A stretch of 64,000 bases of DNA from Streptomyces sp. NRRL S-87 (GTDB lineage Bacteria > Actinomycetota > Actinomycetes > Streptomycetales > Streptomycetaceae): assembly GCF_000719335.1 (NCBI RefSeq), contig NZ_JOGB01000002.1, positions 124,001 through 188,000 of the forward strand. Direction: 5' to 3'. The notes below the pieces were generated by a model. The model saw only the letters and a program-made list of their open reading frames with translations. It had not been told where the DNA came from and searched no databases. Within the stretch, counting starts at the first letter, position 1, and each line of letters opens with the position of its first letter. Positions 15,528 to 23,371 of this stretch are shown here, in pieces. Both the position numbers and the translations under genes were made by a program.

Positions 15528-17009
15528 ATGGCCGAAGACACCGAGGCGCGCCTCACCCCCGTCCCTCCGCCCGCCCCGTCCGCCGGGGCCGACCCCTCCC
15601 CCGACGCCGCCTACCTGGAGCGGCGCACGCTGCGCCGCGGCAGCGCCGGCTGGCTGCTGCTGACCGGCCTCGGCGTCGCGTACGTCGTCTCCGGCGACTT
15701 CTCCGGCTGGAACACCGGTCTGGCGCACGGCGGTTTCGGCGGCCTGGCCCTGGCCACCCTCCTCATGGGCGCGATGTACGCCTGCCTGGTCTTCTCCCTC
15801 GCCGAGTTGTCGGCGATCCTGCCCACCGCGGGCGGCGGCTACGGCTTCGCCCGCCGGGCGCTGGGCACCTGGGGCGGCTTCCTGACGGGCACCGCCATCC
15901 TCATCGAGTACGTGCTGGCCCCGGCCGCGATCGCCATCTTCATCGGCGACTACGTCGAGTCCCTGCACCTCTTCGGACTGACCTCCAGCTGGCCCGTCTA
16001 CCTGGCCTGCTTCGCCCTGTTCATCGGCATCCACCTGTGGGGCGTCGGCGAGGCGCTGCGCTTCAGCCTGATCGTGACGGCGGTGGCCGTGGCCGCCCTG
16101 CTGGTCTTCGCGGTGGGCGCGCTGGGGCACTTCGACGCGGGCCGGCTCGACGACATCGCCGTGGACGCCTCGGCTTTCGGGTCGAGTTCCTGGCTGCCGT
16201 TCGGCGTGCTCGGGATCTGGGCCGCCTTCCCGTTCGGCATGTGGTTCTTCCTGGGCGTGGAGGGCGTACCGCTGGCCGCCGAGGAGGCCAAGGACCCGGT
16301 CCGCTCCATGCCCCGGGCGCTGGCCACCTCGATGGGCATCCTCGCCCTGCTCGCGCTGGTCACCTTCCTCGTCGCCACCGGGGCGCGCGGCGCCGACGCC
16401 ATCCAGGCGGCGGGCAACCCCCTCGTGGTGGCCCTGGAGGGCGACCCGGGCCTGTCGTGGCTGAAGACCTTCGTGAACTACGCGGGCCTGGCCGGCCTCG
16501 TCGCCTCGTTCTTCTCCCTGATCTACGCCGGCTCCCGCCAGCTCTTCGCCCTCTCGCGGGCCGGCGACCTGCCCCGCTTCCTGTCCCTGACCAGCCGCCG
16601 CAAGGCCCCGTACCTGGGCCTGCTGATCCCGGGCGCGCTCGGCTTCGCGCTGGCCGCCGGCACCGGCGACGGCCCCCGCATGCTCAACATCGCGGTCTTC
16701 GGCGCCACCATCTCGTACGCGCTGATGGCCCTGTCCCACATCGTGCTGCGCCGCCGCGAGCCGGGGCTGGCCCGGCCGTACCGGACGCCCGGCGGGGTGG
16801 CGACCTCCACGGCCGCCTTCGTGCTCGCCCTTTCGGCGCTGGTCGCCACCTTCCTGGTGGACAAGGAGGCCGCGTTCATCGCACTGGCCGTGTACGCGGC
16901 CGCCCTGGCGTACTTCGCGCTCTACAGTCGGCACCACCTGGTGGCCTCCGCGCCGGAGGAGGAGTTCGCGGCGCTGGCGGCGGCCGAGGCAGAACTCGAC
17001 CGGGACTGA
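15528..17009 (+). CDS. eat: Ethanolamine-type APC-family permease
   Basis: A 493-residue integral membrane protein with about 12 hydrophobic segments and cytosolic ends. The first helix region GLGVAYVVSGDFSGWNTGLA, PTAGGGYGFARRALG, and FGMWFFLGVEGVPLAAEEAKDP are features I associate with ethanolamine permeases of the amino acid-polyamine-organocation superfamily. It would import ethanolamine in symport with protons for GlnA4 to glutamylate. ATG 15528 follows GAGGCAGG. The 171-bp upstream gap holds a 10-bp palindrome CCGCATGCGG (15453-15462) but no convincing promoter. A general amino acid permease is the alternative. Confidence 0.83.
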   Translation: MAEDTEARLTPVPPPAPSAGADPSPDAAYLERRTLRRGSAGWLLLTGLGVAYVVSGDFSGWNTGLAHGGFGGLALATLLMGAMYACLVFSLAELSAILPTAGGGYGFARRALGTWGGFLTGTAILIEYVLAPAAIAIFIGDYVESLHLFGLTSSWPVYLACFALFIGIHLWGVGEALRFSLIVTAVAVAALLVFAVGALGHFDAGRLDDIAVDASAFGSSSWLPFGVLGIWAAFPFGMWFFLGVEGVPLAAEEAKDPVRSMPRALATSMGILALLALVTFLVATGARGADAIQAAGNPLVVALEGDPGLSWLKTFVNYAGLAGLVASFFSLIYAGSRQLFALSRAGDLPRFLSLTSRRKAPYLGLLIPGALGFALAAGTGDGPRMLNIAVFGATISYALMALSHIVLRRREPGLARPYRTPGGVATSTAAFVLALSALVATFLVDKEAAFIALAVYAAALAYFALYSRHHLVASAPEEEFAALAAAEAELDRD

Positions 17010-17119
17010 CACCCGACCGGCCCCGCCCGCCCAAGGCCAACCCCACCGACCCCGACCGACTCCGAAACCGACCCAGCCCCGCCGCGACCCGCTCACCCCT
17101 GCTCCGGGAGGTTCCCGCC

Positions 17120-17860
17120 GTGCCCAGGCCGCTCATCGGCATCACCACCTACCTCGAGGCGTCCGCCCGCTACGGCCCGTGGGACGTACCGGCGGCCCTG
17201 GCGCCGTCCGGCTACCACGAGTACGTACAGGCCTCGGGCGGTACGGCGGTCCTGCTGCCCCCGGACGATCCGGAACGGGCGGCGGAGCTGCTGACCCGGC
17301 TCGACGGCCTGGTCGTCGCGGGCGGCCCGGACATCGACCCGGCGCGCTACGGGGCCGAGCGCGACCCCCGTACCGGGGCCCCCAACCCGGCCCGGGACAC
17401 CTGGGAGCTGGCGCTGATCCGGGCCGCGCTGGAGGACGGCGGCATCCCGCTGCTGGGCATCTGCCGGGGCATGCAGGCCCTGAACGTGGCCCTCGGCGGG
17501 ACCCTCGTCCAGCACATCGACGGCCATGTGAAGGCACCCGGCGTCATGTGCGACCACCGTGTGGCGCCGGTGGCCGGCACCCGGTACGGCACCCTGGCGC
17601 CGGAGCCCACCGACGTGCCGACCTACCACCACCAGGCCGTCGAGACCCTGGGCCGCGGGCTCGTCGTCTCCGCGTGGGCCGACGACGGCACCGTGGAGGC
17701 CGTCGAACTCCCGGGCGAGCAGTGGGTCCTGGGCGTCCAGTGGCACCCCGAGCGGGGCACGGACCTGCGCGTGATGCGCTCGCTCGTCGAGACCGCCGCC
17801 ACCGCCCCGGCCGCGGTCCCGGCCCCCGCCGCGGCTCCCGCGCCGGCCCCGGTGGCGTAG
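17120..17860 (+). CDS. Class I gamma-glutamyl hydrolase (PuuD-like amidotransferase)
   Basis: About 246 residues with a class I glutamine amidotransferase-like fold (peptidase C26). The nucleophile Cys is in LLGICRGMQALNVALGG and the His-Glu pair in VLGVQWHPERG. GLVVAGGPDIDPARYG is the oxyanion-side motif of PuuD relatives. It likely removes glutamate from a gamma-glutamyl-amino acid after the amine carbon has been oxidised, closing the pathway started by GlnA4. GTG 17120 has GGGAGG 8 bp upstream. It lies 110 bp after the permease gene and probably shares its transcript. The Ala/Pro tail (last about 20 residues) is not conserved in the family. Confidence 0.87.
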   Translation: MPRPLIGITTYLEASARYGPWDVPAALAPSGYHEYVQASGGTAVLLPPDDPERAAELLTRLDGLVVAGGPDIDPARYGAERDPRTGAPNPARDTWELALIRAALEDGGIPLLGICRGMQALNVALGGTLVQHIDGHVKAPGVMCDHRVAPVAGTRYGTLAPEPTDVPTYHHQAVETLGRGLVVSAWADDGTVEAVELPGEQWVLGVQWHPERGTDLRVMRSLVETAATAPAAVPAPAAAPAPAPVA

Positions 17861-17865
17861 ACCCC

Positions 17866-18810
17866 CTACCCCCGCCGGCGCGTCAGCGACAGCAGGTCGC
17901 GGGCCGGGCCGGCGGGGCGGGCGCCCCCGGGCCAGACCGCCCGCAGCGACCGTTCCAGTGACGTGTCCGCCACCGGTACGGCCACCAGCCGGCGGGCGGT
18001 GAGCTCCTCGCGCACCGCGAGCTCCGACAGCACGCACGCACCGGCCCCGCTCTCCGCGGCCGCCTTCACCGCCGTGGTGGAGGCCAGTTCCAGGAGCGGG
18101 TCCGCCAGTCCGCCGTACGCGGCCAGCGCCGCGCCCAGCACCTCCCGGGTGCCCGAACCGCGCTCCCGCAGGATCAGCGGCGTGGCCGCCACCTCGTGGG
18201 CCGGGACCCCGGAGGCCCGTCGCGCCCACGGGTGTCCGGGCGCGACCGCCACCACCAGCCGGTCGTGGGCGATCACCGCCGAGTCCAGTCCGTCGGGCAC
18301 CGCGCGCCCCTCCACGAACCCCAGGTCCGCCTCGCGCGCGAGGACCCGCTCGGCGACCGCCGCCGAGTTCCCGGCCTGCAGCGAGACCGCGGTGCCCGGC
18401 CGCTCCGCGCGCAGCGCGATCAGCCAGCCCGGCAGCAGGTACTCGGCGATCGTCAGACTGGCGGCCACCCGCAGCCGCGAGTCCCGCCGCCCGCGCAGCG
18501 CCTGCGCCCCGGCGTCGAAGGCGGCCGCCGCCTCCATGATCCGCTGCGCCCAGTCGGTGACCAGCGCCCCCTGTTCGGTCAGCCGCGAGCCGCGCGGCGA
18601 GCGCTCGACCAGGGACACCCCCAGCCGGGTCTCCATGGCCCGGATCCGGCTACTGGCGGCCGGCTGGGTGATCCCCAGTTCGCGCGCCGCGGCTCCGAGG
18701 CTGCCCAGCCGGGCCACGGCCAGCAGCAGCTCCAGCGATCCCAGGTCGGGCACCCGGTGGGACAGCGGCACAGCCGGTGCACCCCCGCCCCTGGACGTTC
18801 CCTCACTCAT
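17866..18810 (-). CDS. LysR-family transcriptional regulator
   Basis: A 314-residue LTTR. The winged helix is at about residues 20-85 with SLELLLAVARLGSLGAAARE and GITQPAASSRIRAMETRLGV. The effector domain (about 110-300) has LRVAASLTIAEYLLPGWL and DLGFVEGR. It diverges from a TDT transporter gene with 70 bp between them, and likely controls that gene and itself. It ends 5 bp from the convergent gamma-glutamyl hydrolase gene. The inducer is unknown; a dicarboxylate or sulfite would suit the transporter family. Confidence 0.9.
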   Translation of the reverse strand: MSEGTSRGGGAPAVPLSHRVPDLGSLELLLAVARLGSLGAAARELGITQPAASSRIRAMETRLGVSLVERSPRGSRLTEQGALVTDWAQRIMEAAAAFDAGAQALRGRRDSRLRVAASLTIAEYLLPGWLIALRAERPGTAVSLQAGNSAAVAERVLAREADLGFVEGRAVPDGLDSAVIAHDRLVVAVAPGHPWARRASGVPAHEVAATPLILRERGSGTREVLGAALAAYGGLADPLLELASTTAVKAAAESGAGACVLSELAVREELTARRLVAVPVADTSLERSLRAVWPGGARPAGPARDLLSLTRRRG

Positions 18811-18846
18811 AAATCCAGTTTATGGGCCCATAGGGAGATCATCTCT
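18808..18846. promoter_or_regulatory. Overlapping dyads between LysR gene and TDT transporter gene
   Basis: Three inverted repeats lie in 40 bp: CATAAA-N5-TTTATG (18808-18824, overlapping the LysR start codon), TATGGGCCCATA (18821-18832) and GAGAT-N1-ATCTC (18835-18845). LysR proteins bind interrupted dyads of the T-N11-A kind next to divergent promoters, so this is the probable control site. Which dyad is the primary one is not known. Confidence 0.5.
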
Positions 18847-18880
18847 ACTGCGTCCGTTCCCCCCGCGCGACGCTGGGGCC

Positions 18881-20014
18881 ATGGCCACCGTCATGCACCA
18901 CCCCAGCACCCTCACCGCCGCAACCGAACGGCGGGAAGAGCGGCGCCGGCTCCCCGCCCTGCGCCACCTCGGTCCCCACTGGTACGCCCCCGTCATGGGC
19001 ACGGCGATCATCGCCAACGCCGGCGCCGGCCTGCCGTACCAGTTCCCGGGCCTGCGCGGGCTCTCCCAGTCCATGTGGGTCCTGTCGGCGGCCGCGCTGG
19101 TCACCGTCCTGACCGCCCGCGCCGGGCACTGGCTGCACCACCGCGACCAGGCCCGCGCCCACCTGCTGGACCCGGCGGTCGCCCCCTTCTACGGCTGCCT
19201 GTCGATGGCCCTGCTGGCCGTCGGCGCCGGTACCCTGCTGGTCGGCGGGGACCTCATCGGCCAGGGCCCGGCCGTCGCCGTGGACACCGTGCTGTACGCG
19301 GCCGGCACCGCCGTCGGCCTGGTGGCCGCCGTGGCCGTGCCGTACCTGATGGTGGCCCGCCACAAGGTCGATGCCGGCTCGGCCGGCCCGGTGTGGCTGC
19401 TGCCGCTGGTCGCCCCCATGGTCTCGGCCGCGCTCGGCCCCCTGCTGATCCCGCACCTGGCCGCCGGCCAGGCCCGCGAGGCCCTGCTGCTGGCCTGCTA
19501 CGCCATGTTCGGGCTCAGCCTGCTGGCCACCCTGCTGATGCTGCCCCTGATCTTCGGCCGGCTGATCGTCGGCGGGCCGCTGCCGCCGGCGCTCACCCCG
19601 ACCCTGTTCCTGGTGCTCGGCCCGCTCGGCCAGTCGACCACGGCCGTCAACCAGCTCGCCGACCAGGCCCCCCGCGCGATCGGCGCCCCCTACGCCGAGG
19701 GCCTGTCCGTGTTCGCCGTCGTCTACGGCGTCCCCGTCATGGGCTTCGCCCTGCTGTGGCTCGCCCTGGCCACCGCCCTGGTGGTGCGCGCCGCCCGGCG
19801 GGGCATGGGATTCGCGATGACCTGGTGGGCCTTCACCTTCCCGGTCGGCACCTGCGTCACCGGTGCCGCCGGCCTCGCCCGGCACACCGGCCTGGTCGCA
19901 CTGGAGTGGCTGGCCGCCGGGCTCTACGCCCTGCTGGTGCTGGCCTGGCTGGCCGCCGCCGCCCACACCCTCCGCGGGCTGGTCAGCGGACGGCTGCTCG
20001 CAGCCCCGCGCTGA
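18881..20014 (+). CDS. TDT-family transporter (TehA/SLAC1 type)
   Basis: A 377-residue membrane protein with about ten hydrophobic helices. HWYAPVMGTAIIANAGAGLPY near the start and the TWWAFTFPVGTCVTGAAGLA stretch match tellurite-resistance/dicarboxylate transporters, whose members move C4-dicarboxylates, sulfite or anions. Substrate is not determinable. ATG 18881 lies 70 bp from the LysR start. The last 32 bp overlap the 3' end of the convergent metal-receptor gene, so the two transcripts are antisense there. Confidence 0.85.
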   Translation: MATVMHHPSTLTAATERREERRRLPALRHLGPHWYAPVMGTAIIANAGAGLPYQFPGLRGLSQSMWVLSAAALVTVLTARAGHWLHHRDQARAHLLDPAVAPFYGCLSMALLAVGAGTLLVGGDLIGQGPAVAVDTVLYAAGTAVGLVAAVAVPYLMVARHKVDAGSAGPVWLLPLVAPMVSAALGPLLIPHLAAGQAREALLLACYAMFGLSLLATLLMLPLIFGRLIVGGPLPPALTPTLFLVLGPLGQSTTAVNQLADQAPRAIGAPYAEGLSVFAVVYGVPVMGFALLWLALATALVVRAARRGMGFAMTWWAFTFPVGTCVTGAAGLARHTGLVALEWLAAGLYALLVLAWLAAAAHTLRGLVSGRLLAAPR

Positions 20015-20717
20015 GCACCTCCGGGGCCCGTACGAGCGAGGGCCCGTACCAGGTCAGGTGCCGCCCGCTGAGGAGGGCGGCGGGCACCTGCGGGAAGGCC
20101 TCGGGACCGTCCGCCGCGGTGAAGGCGTACGGCTCGTCGGGGAGCACGACCAGGTCGCTGCCGGAGCCCACCAGCTCCGGCAGCGGCACCTTCGGATACC
20201 GCTCGGGGTGGTCGGCGTACACGTTGCGCACCCCGAGCCGGGCCAGCAGGTCGCCGGCGAAGGTGTCGCGGCCGAGCACCATCCAGGGCCGCCGCCAGAT
20301 CGGTACGACCGCGCGCCACTCCCCCGCCGGCGCCACCGACGCCCAGGCCTCCTCGGCCGCGCCCAGCCACGCCGGGCGGGACAGCCCGCAGCCGGCCACC
20401 AGCACCCGCTCCAGCTCCCGGAAGGCGTCGGGCAGCGCGCGCACCTCGGTGACCAGCACCTCGACCCCGGCCTCGCGCAGCGCGTCGAGGTCCGGGGCCC
20501 GGTTCTCCTCCTCGTTGGCGACCACCAGGTCCGGGCGCAGGGCCAGGACCGCGGCCACGTCCGGGTTCTTCGTCCCGCCGATGCGTACGACGTCCAGGCC
20601 GGGCGGGTGGCTGCACCAGTCGGTGGCGCCGACCAGGAGCCCCGGGGCCGTCGCGGCGACGGCCTCGGTGAGCGACGGCACGAGGGAGACGACCCTGGGG
20701 CCCCGGTCCGCGCTCAC
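19983..20717 (-). CDS. Helical-backbone metal receptor (BtuF/FepB fold), no signal peptide
   Basis: A 244-residue protein with the class III substrate-binding fold: VVSLVPSLTEAVAA, VRIGGTKNPDVAAVLALRPD, LVVANEEENRAPDLDALREA and a second lobe with MVLGRDTFAGDLLARLGVRN. Relatives bind vitamin B12 or ferric complexes outside the cell, but this one starts directly with the fold and has no signal peptide or lipobox. It is probably cytosolic and may bind a corrinoid or haem inside. GTG 20717 overlaps the stop of the XRE-cupin gene as GTGA. No ABC permease is adjacent. Confidence 0.75.
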   Translation of the reverse strand: MSADRGPRVVSLVPSLTEAVAATAPGLLVGATDWCSHPPGLDVVRIGGTKNPDVAAVLALRPDLVVANEEENRAPDLDALREAGVEVLVTEVRALPDAFRELERVLVAGCGLSRPAWLGAAEEAWASVAPAGEWRAVVPIWRRPWMVLGRDTFAGDLLARLGVRNVYADHPERYPKVPLPELVGSGSDLVVLPDEPYAFTAADGPEAFPQVPAALLSGRHLTWYGPSLVRAPEVLSAGLRAAVR

Positions 20718-21310
20718 CGGCCGGGGGGCTCGGTGACGGCGTCGACGTGGCCGCCGACCGCCACGACCAGCAGGCGGGTGCCCTCCCCGGTGGACCGCCA
20801 GCGGTGGCGCACCCCGCCGGACAGGAACAGCGAGTCCCCGGCCTCCAGCCGGTAGGCCCGGCCCTCGGCCTCGACCTGGCAGGAGCCCTCGACCACGTAC
20901 ATCAGCTCGTCGTTGCGGTGCTGGTACTCGCGGCCCGCGTCCTGCTCGCCGGTGAACTCCAGGGCGTGCAGCTGGTGGTGGCCGCGGACGAGGGGGCGCA
21001 CCCCGGCGGGCGCGAGCCCGGAGGCGTCGCCGGCACGCACGAGGTCGACGGTGCGGGTGCTGTCGGAGGCGGCCAGCAACTCCACGGCGGTGGTCTCCAG
21101 CGCGTCCGCGACCCGTTCCAGGGAGCGCATGCTGGGGCGGGCCCGCTCGTTCTCTATCTGGCTCAGGAACGGCACCGAGAGGCCGCTTCGCGCCGCGACG
21201 GCGGCGAGGGTGAGCTGGAGCTGCCGGCGCCGTTTGCGGACCGCGGCACCCACCCGAAGCGGTTCCTTGCCGTCCCTCTCCTTGTCCTTGTCCTTGTCCT
21301 TCTCGTCCAT
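20714..21310 (-). CDS. XRE-family regulator with C-terminal cupin
   Basis: A 198-residue protein. A charged N-terminus with Asp-Lys repeats is followed by an HTH_3 domain (about 20-75, LTLAAVAARSGLSVPFLSQI) and a cupin domain (about 110-190, YQHRNDELMYVVEGSCQVE, GDSLFLSGGVRHRW) whose His/Glu residues could bind a metal or small ligand. Such regulators usually sense a metabolite and control adjacent genes. The coupled downstream gene is the metal-receptor-like protein, so metal or cofactor status is a guess at the signal. ATG 21310 is used; AGGGGAGGG lies about 11 bp upstream. Confidence 0.83.
   Translation of the reverse strand: MDEKDKDKDKERDGKEPLRVGAAVRKRRRQLQLTLAAVAARSGLSVPFLSQIENERARPSMRSLERVADALETTAVELLAASDSTRTVDLVRAGDASGLAPAGVRPLVRGHHQLHALEFTGEQDAGREYQHRNDELMYVVEGSCQVEAEGRAYRLEAGDSLFLSGGVRHRWRSTGEGTRLLVVAVGGHVDAVTEPPGR
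21281..21304. repeat. Hexanucleotide repeats at the start of the XRE-cupin gene
   Basis: CTTGTC occurs three times in a row from 21281 to 21298, followed by CTTCTC. On the coding strand it gives Asp-Lys repeats right after the start codon. Slippage would change the length of the charged tail without breaking the frame. Confidence 0.7.
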
Positions 21311-21484
21311 GGCCGGGGCTGCCCTCCCCTTGGTCCGGGTCGCACAGGGGTGTGCTGTAAGCACCTTACGCAGCTTCCGCCCCCGGATTCGCGCGCACGG
21401 CGAACTCCGCATCCGTACGCTCACGCAGCGTGGCCGCCCGGGTGCGCGCCGGGGCCGCGGGCGGGCTGCGGCATCATCGTCAGC

Positions 21485-22405
21485 GTGACCCGACGCCTGA
21501 TGCTCCTCGACACCGCATCCCTCTACTTCCGCGCCTACTTCGGCGTCCCCGACTCCGTGCGCGCCCCCGACGGGACGCCCGTCAACGCCGTGCGCGGGCT
21601 GCTCGACTTCATCGCGCGGCTCGTCCAGGACCACCACCCCGACGAGCTGGTGGCGTGCATGGACGCCGACTGGCGGCCGCACTGGCGGGTGGACCTCATC
21701 CCCTCCTACAAGGCGCACCGCGTCGCCGTGGAGACGGCGGCCGGACCGGACGAGGAGGAGGTCCCCGACACCCTCGCCCCGCAGGTGCCGGTGATCGAGG
21801 CGGCCCTGGACGCCCTCGGCATCGCGCGCGTGGGCGTCGCCGGGTACGAGGCGGACGACGTGATCGGCACGCTGGCCGGCCGGGCCACCGGCCCGGTGGA
21901 CATCGTCACCGGCGACCGCGACCTGTACCAGCTGGTGAGCGACGCCCGGCAGGTGCGCGTGCTCTACCCCCTCAAGGGCGTGGGCACGCTCCAGATCACC
22001 GACGAGGCGGTCCTCGCGGAGAAGTACGGGGTCGACGGCCCCGGGTACGCGGACCTGGCGCTGCTGCGCGGCGACCCGAGCGACGGCCTGCCGGGAGTGC
22101 CCGGCATCGGCGAGAAGACGGCGGCGAAGCTGCTGGACGCCTACGGCAGCCTCGACGGGATCATGGCCGCGGTCGACGATCCGGCGTCGAAGCTGACCCC
22201 GGCGCAGCGCCGGCGCCTCGACGAGGCGCGGCCGTACGTCGCGGTCGCCCCCAAGGTCGTCAAGGTGGCCTCCGACGTTCCGCTTCCGCCGTTCGACCCC
22301 ACGCTGCCGAAGGCTCCGGCGGACCCCGAGGCCCTCTCCGACCTGGTGCGACGGTGGGGTCTGGGTGGAGCGGTGGAGAGGTTGCTCTCCACACTTCGGG
22401 CCTGA
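21485..22405 (+). CDS. 5'-3' exonuclease (Pol I N-terminal domain type, stand-alone)
   Basis: About 306 residues. MLLDTASLYFRAYFGVPDS, ACMDADWRPHWRVDLIPSYKAHR, GYEADDVIGTLAG, IVTGDRDLYQLV and the helix-hairpin-helix LPGVPGIGEKTAAKLLDAYG are flap-nuclease motifs, with the Asp/Glu cluster that binds two metals. It is the size of the stand-alone exonuclease that actinomycetes carry besides polA, probably processing flaps or RNA primers. GTG 21485 is used; ATG 21500 is an alternative. No clear Shine-Dalgarno is seen, so the transcript may be leaderless. It is followed 53 bp later by the siderophore-interacting gene. Confidence 0.88.
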   Translation: MTRRLMLLDTASLYFRAYFGVPDSVRAPDGTPVNAVRGLLDFIARLVQDHHPDELVACMDADWRPHWRVDLIPSYKAHRVAVETAAGPDEEEVPDTLAPQVPVIEAALDALGIARVGVAGYEADDVIGTLAGRATGPVDIVTGDRDLYQLVSDARQVRVLYPLKGVGTLQITDEAVLAEKYGVDGPGYADLALLRGDPSDGLPGVPGIGEKTAAKLLDAYGSLDGIMAAVDDPASKLTPAQRRRLDEARPYVAVAPKVVKVASDVPLPPFDPTLPKAPADPEALSDLVRRWGLGGAVERLLSTLRA

Positions 22406-22409
22406 GGTG

Positions 22410-22428
22410 CTAGGTTAGGCAAACCTAA
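22410..22428. promoter_or_regulatory. Iron box (DmdR/IdeR-type operator)
   Basis: CTAGGTTAGGCAAACCTAA matches the actinobacterial iron-box consensus TTAGGTTAGGCTAACCTAA at 17 of 19 positions. It lies directly upstream of the siderophore-interacting protein gene and just after the exonuclease stop. Iron-loaded DmdR1 is expected to repress transcription here. Confidence 0.88.
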
Positions 22429-22458
22429 GTGACACGTCAGGGGAAACGGGGTACCACC

Positions 22459-23304
22459 GTGGCAGGAGTAGTGGCCCTCAAGGAGGCGCGCACACGCATG
22501 GTCGGCACGGCCACCGTCGTACACACCGAGCGGCTCGGTCCGCACATGGTGCGCGTGGTGCTGGGCGGACCGGAACTGGCCGGCTTCGAGGCGGGCGAGT
22601 TCACCGACCACTACGTCAAGCTGCTGTTCCCCGCCGACGGCGTCACCTACGCCGAGCCCTGGGACATGGAGGAGATCCGCGCCTCCTTCCCCCGCGAGCA
22701 GTGGCCGCGCCAGCGCGCGTACACCGTGCGGTCCTGGGACCCGGCCCACCGCGAGCTCACCATCGACTTCGTCCTGCACGGCGACGAGGGTCTGGCCGGC
22801 CCCTGGGCGGCGCGGGTGCGACCGGGCGAGCGGGTGCACTTCCTCGGCCCCGGCGGCGGCTACGCCCCCGACGCCGCGGCGGACTGGCACCTGCTGGTCG
22901 GCGACGAGAGCGCACTGCCGGCGATCGCGGCGGCGATGGAGCGGATGCCGGCCGGCGCGCAGGTGCGCTGCTTCATCGAGGTCGAGGGCAAGGCCGACGA
23001 GGTGAAGGTCGCCACGCCCGACGGGGTGCAGCCGGTGTGGCTGCACCGGGGCGGCCGCCCGGTGGGCGAGCGCCTGGTCGAGGCCGTCACCGGCCTGGAC
23101 TTCCCGGTCGGCTCGGTGCACGCCTTCGTCCACGGCGAGGCCGGCTTCGTCAAGGAGCTGCGCCGCCACCTGCGCCTGGAGCGCGGCGTGCCGCGCGAGC
23201 GGCTCTCGATCTCCGGCTACTGGCGCCTCGGCCACACGGACGAGGCCTGGCGCAACACGAAGCGTGCCTGGAACGCCCAGGTGGAGGCCGAGCAGGAGTC
23301 CTGA
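22459..23304 (+). CDS. Siderophore-interacting protein (FAD-dependent ferric reductase)
   Basis: About 281 residues. The FAD-binding domain has QRAYTVRSWD (the R-x-Y-T flavin motif) and FLGPGGGYAP. The C-terminal NAD(P)H-binding region has LLVGDESALPAIAAAM and ISGYWRLGHTDEAWR, typical of the ViuB/YqjH family. It would reduce ferric siderophores in the cytosol to release iron. The iron box upstream supports this. The start is uncertain: GTG 22459 is used; GTG 22429 lies flush against the iron box, and ATG 22498 has AGGAGG 11 bp upstream. No siderophore transporter is adjacent. Confidence 0.88.
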   Translation: MAGVVALKEARTRMVGTATVVHTERLGPHMVRVVLGGPELAGFEAGEFTDHYVKLLFPADGVTYAEPWDMEEIRASFPREQWPRQRAYTVRSWDPAHRELTIDFVLHGDEGLAGPWAARVRPGERVHFLGPGGGYAPDAAADWHLLVGDESALPAIAAAMERMPAGAQVRCFIEVEGKADEVKVATPDGVQPVWLHRGGRPVGERLVEAVTGLDFPVGSVHAFVHGEAGFVKELRRHLRLERGVPRERLSISGYWRLGHTDEAWRNTKRAWNAQVEAEQES

Positions 23305-23371
23305 CCCGGCGGGGCCGCAGGCCCGGCCCCGCCGACGCGCGCGCCCCCGTCGACCGTCGTTCAATGGGACC

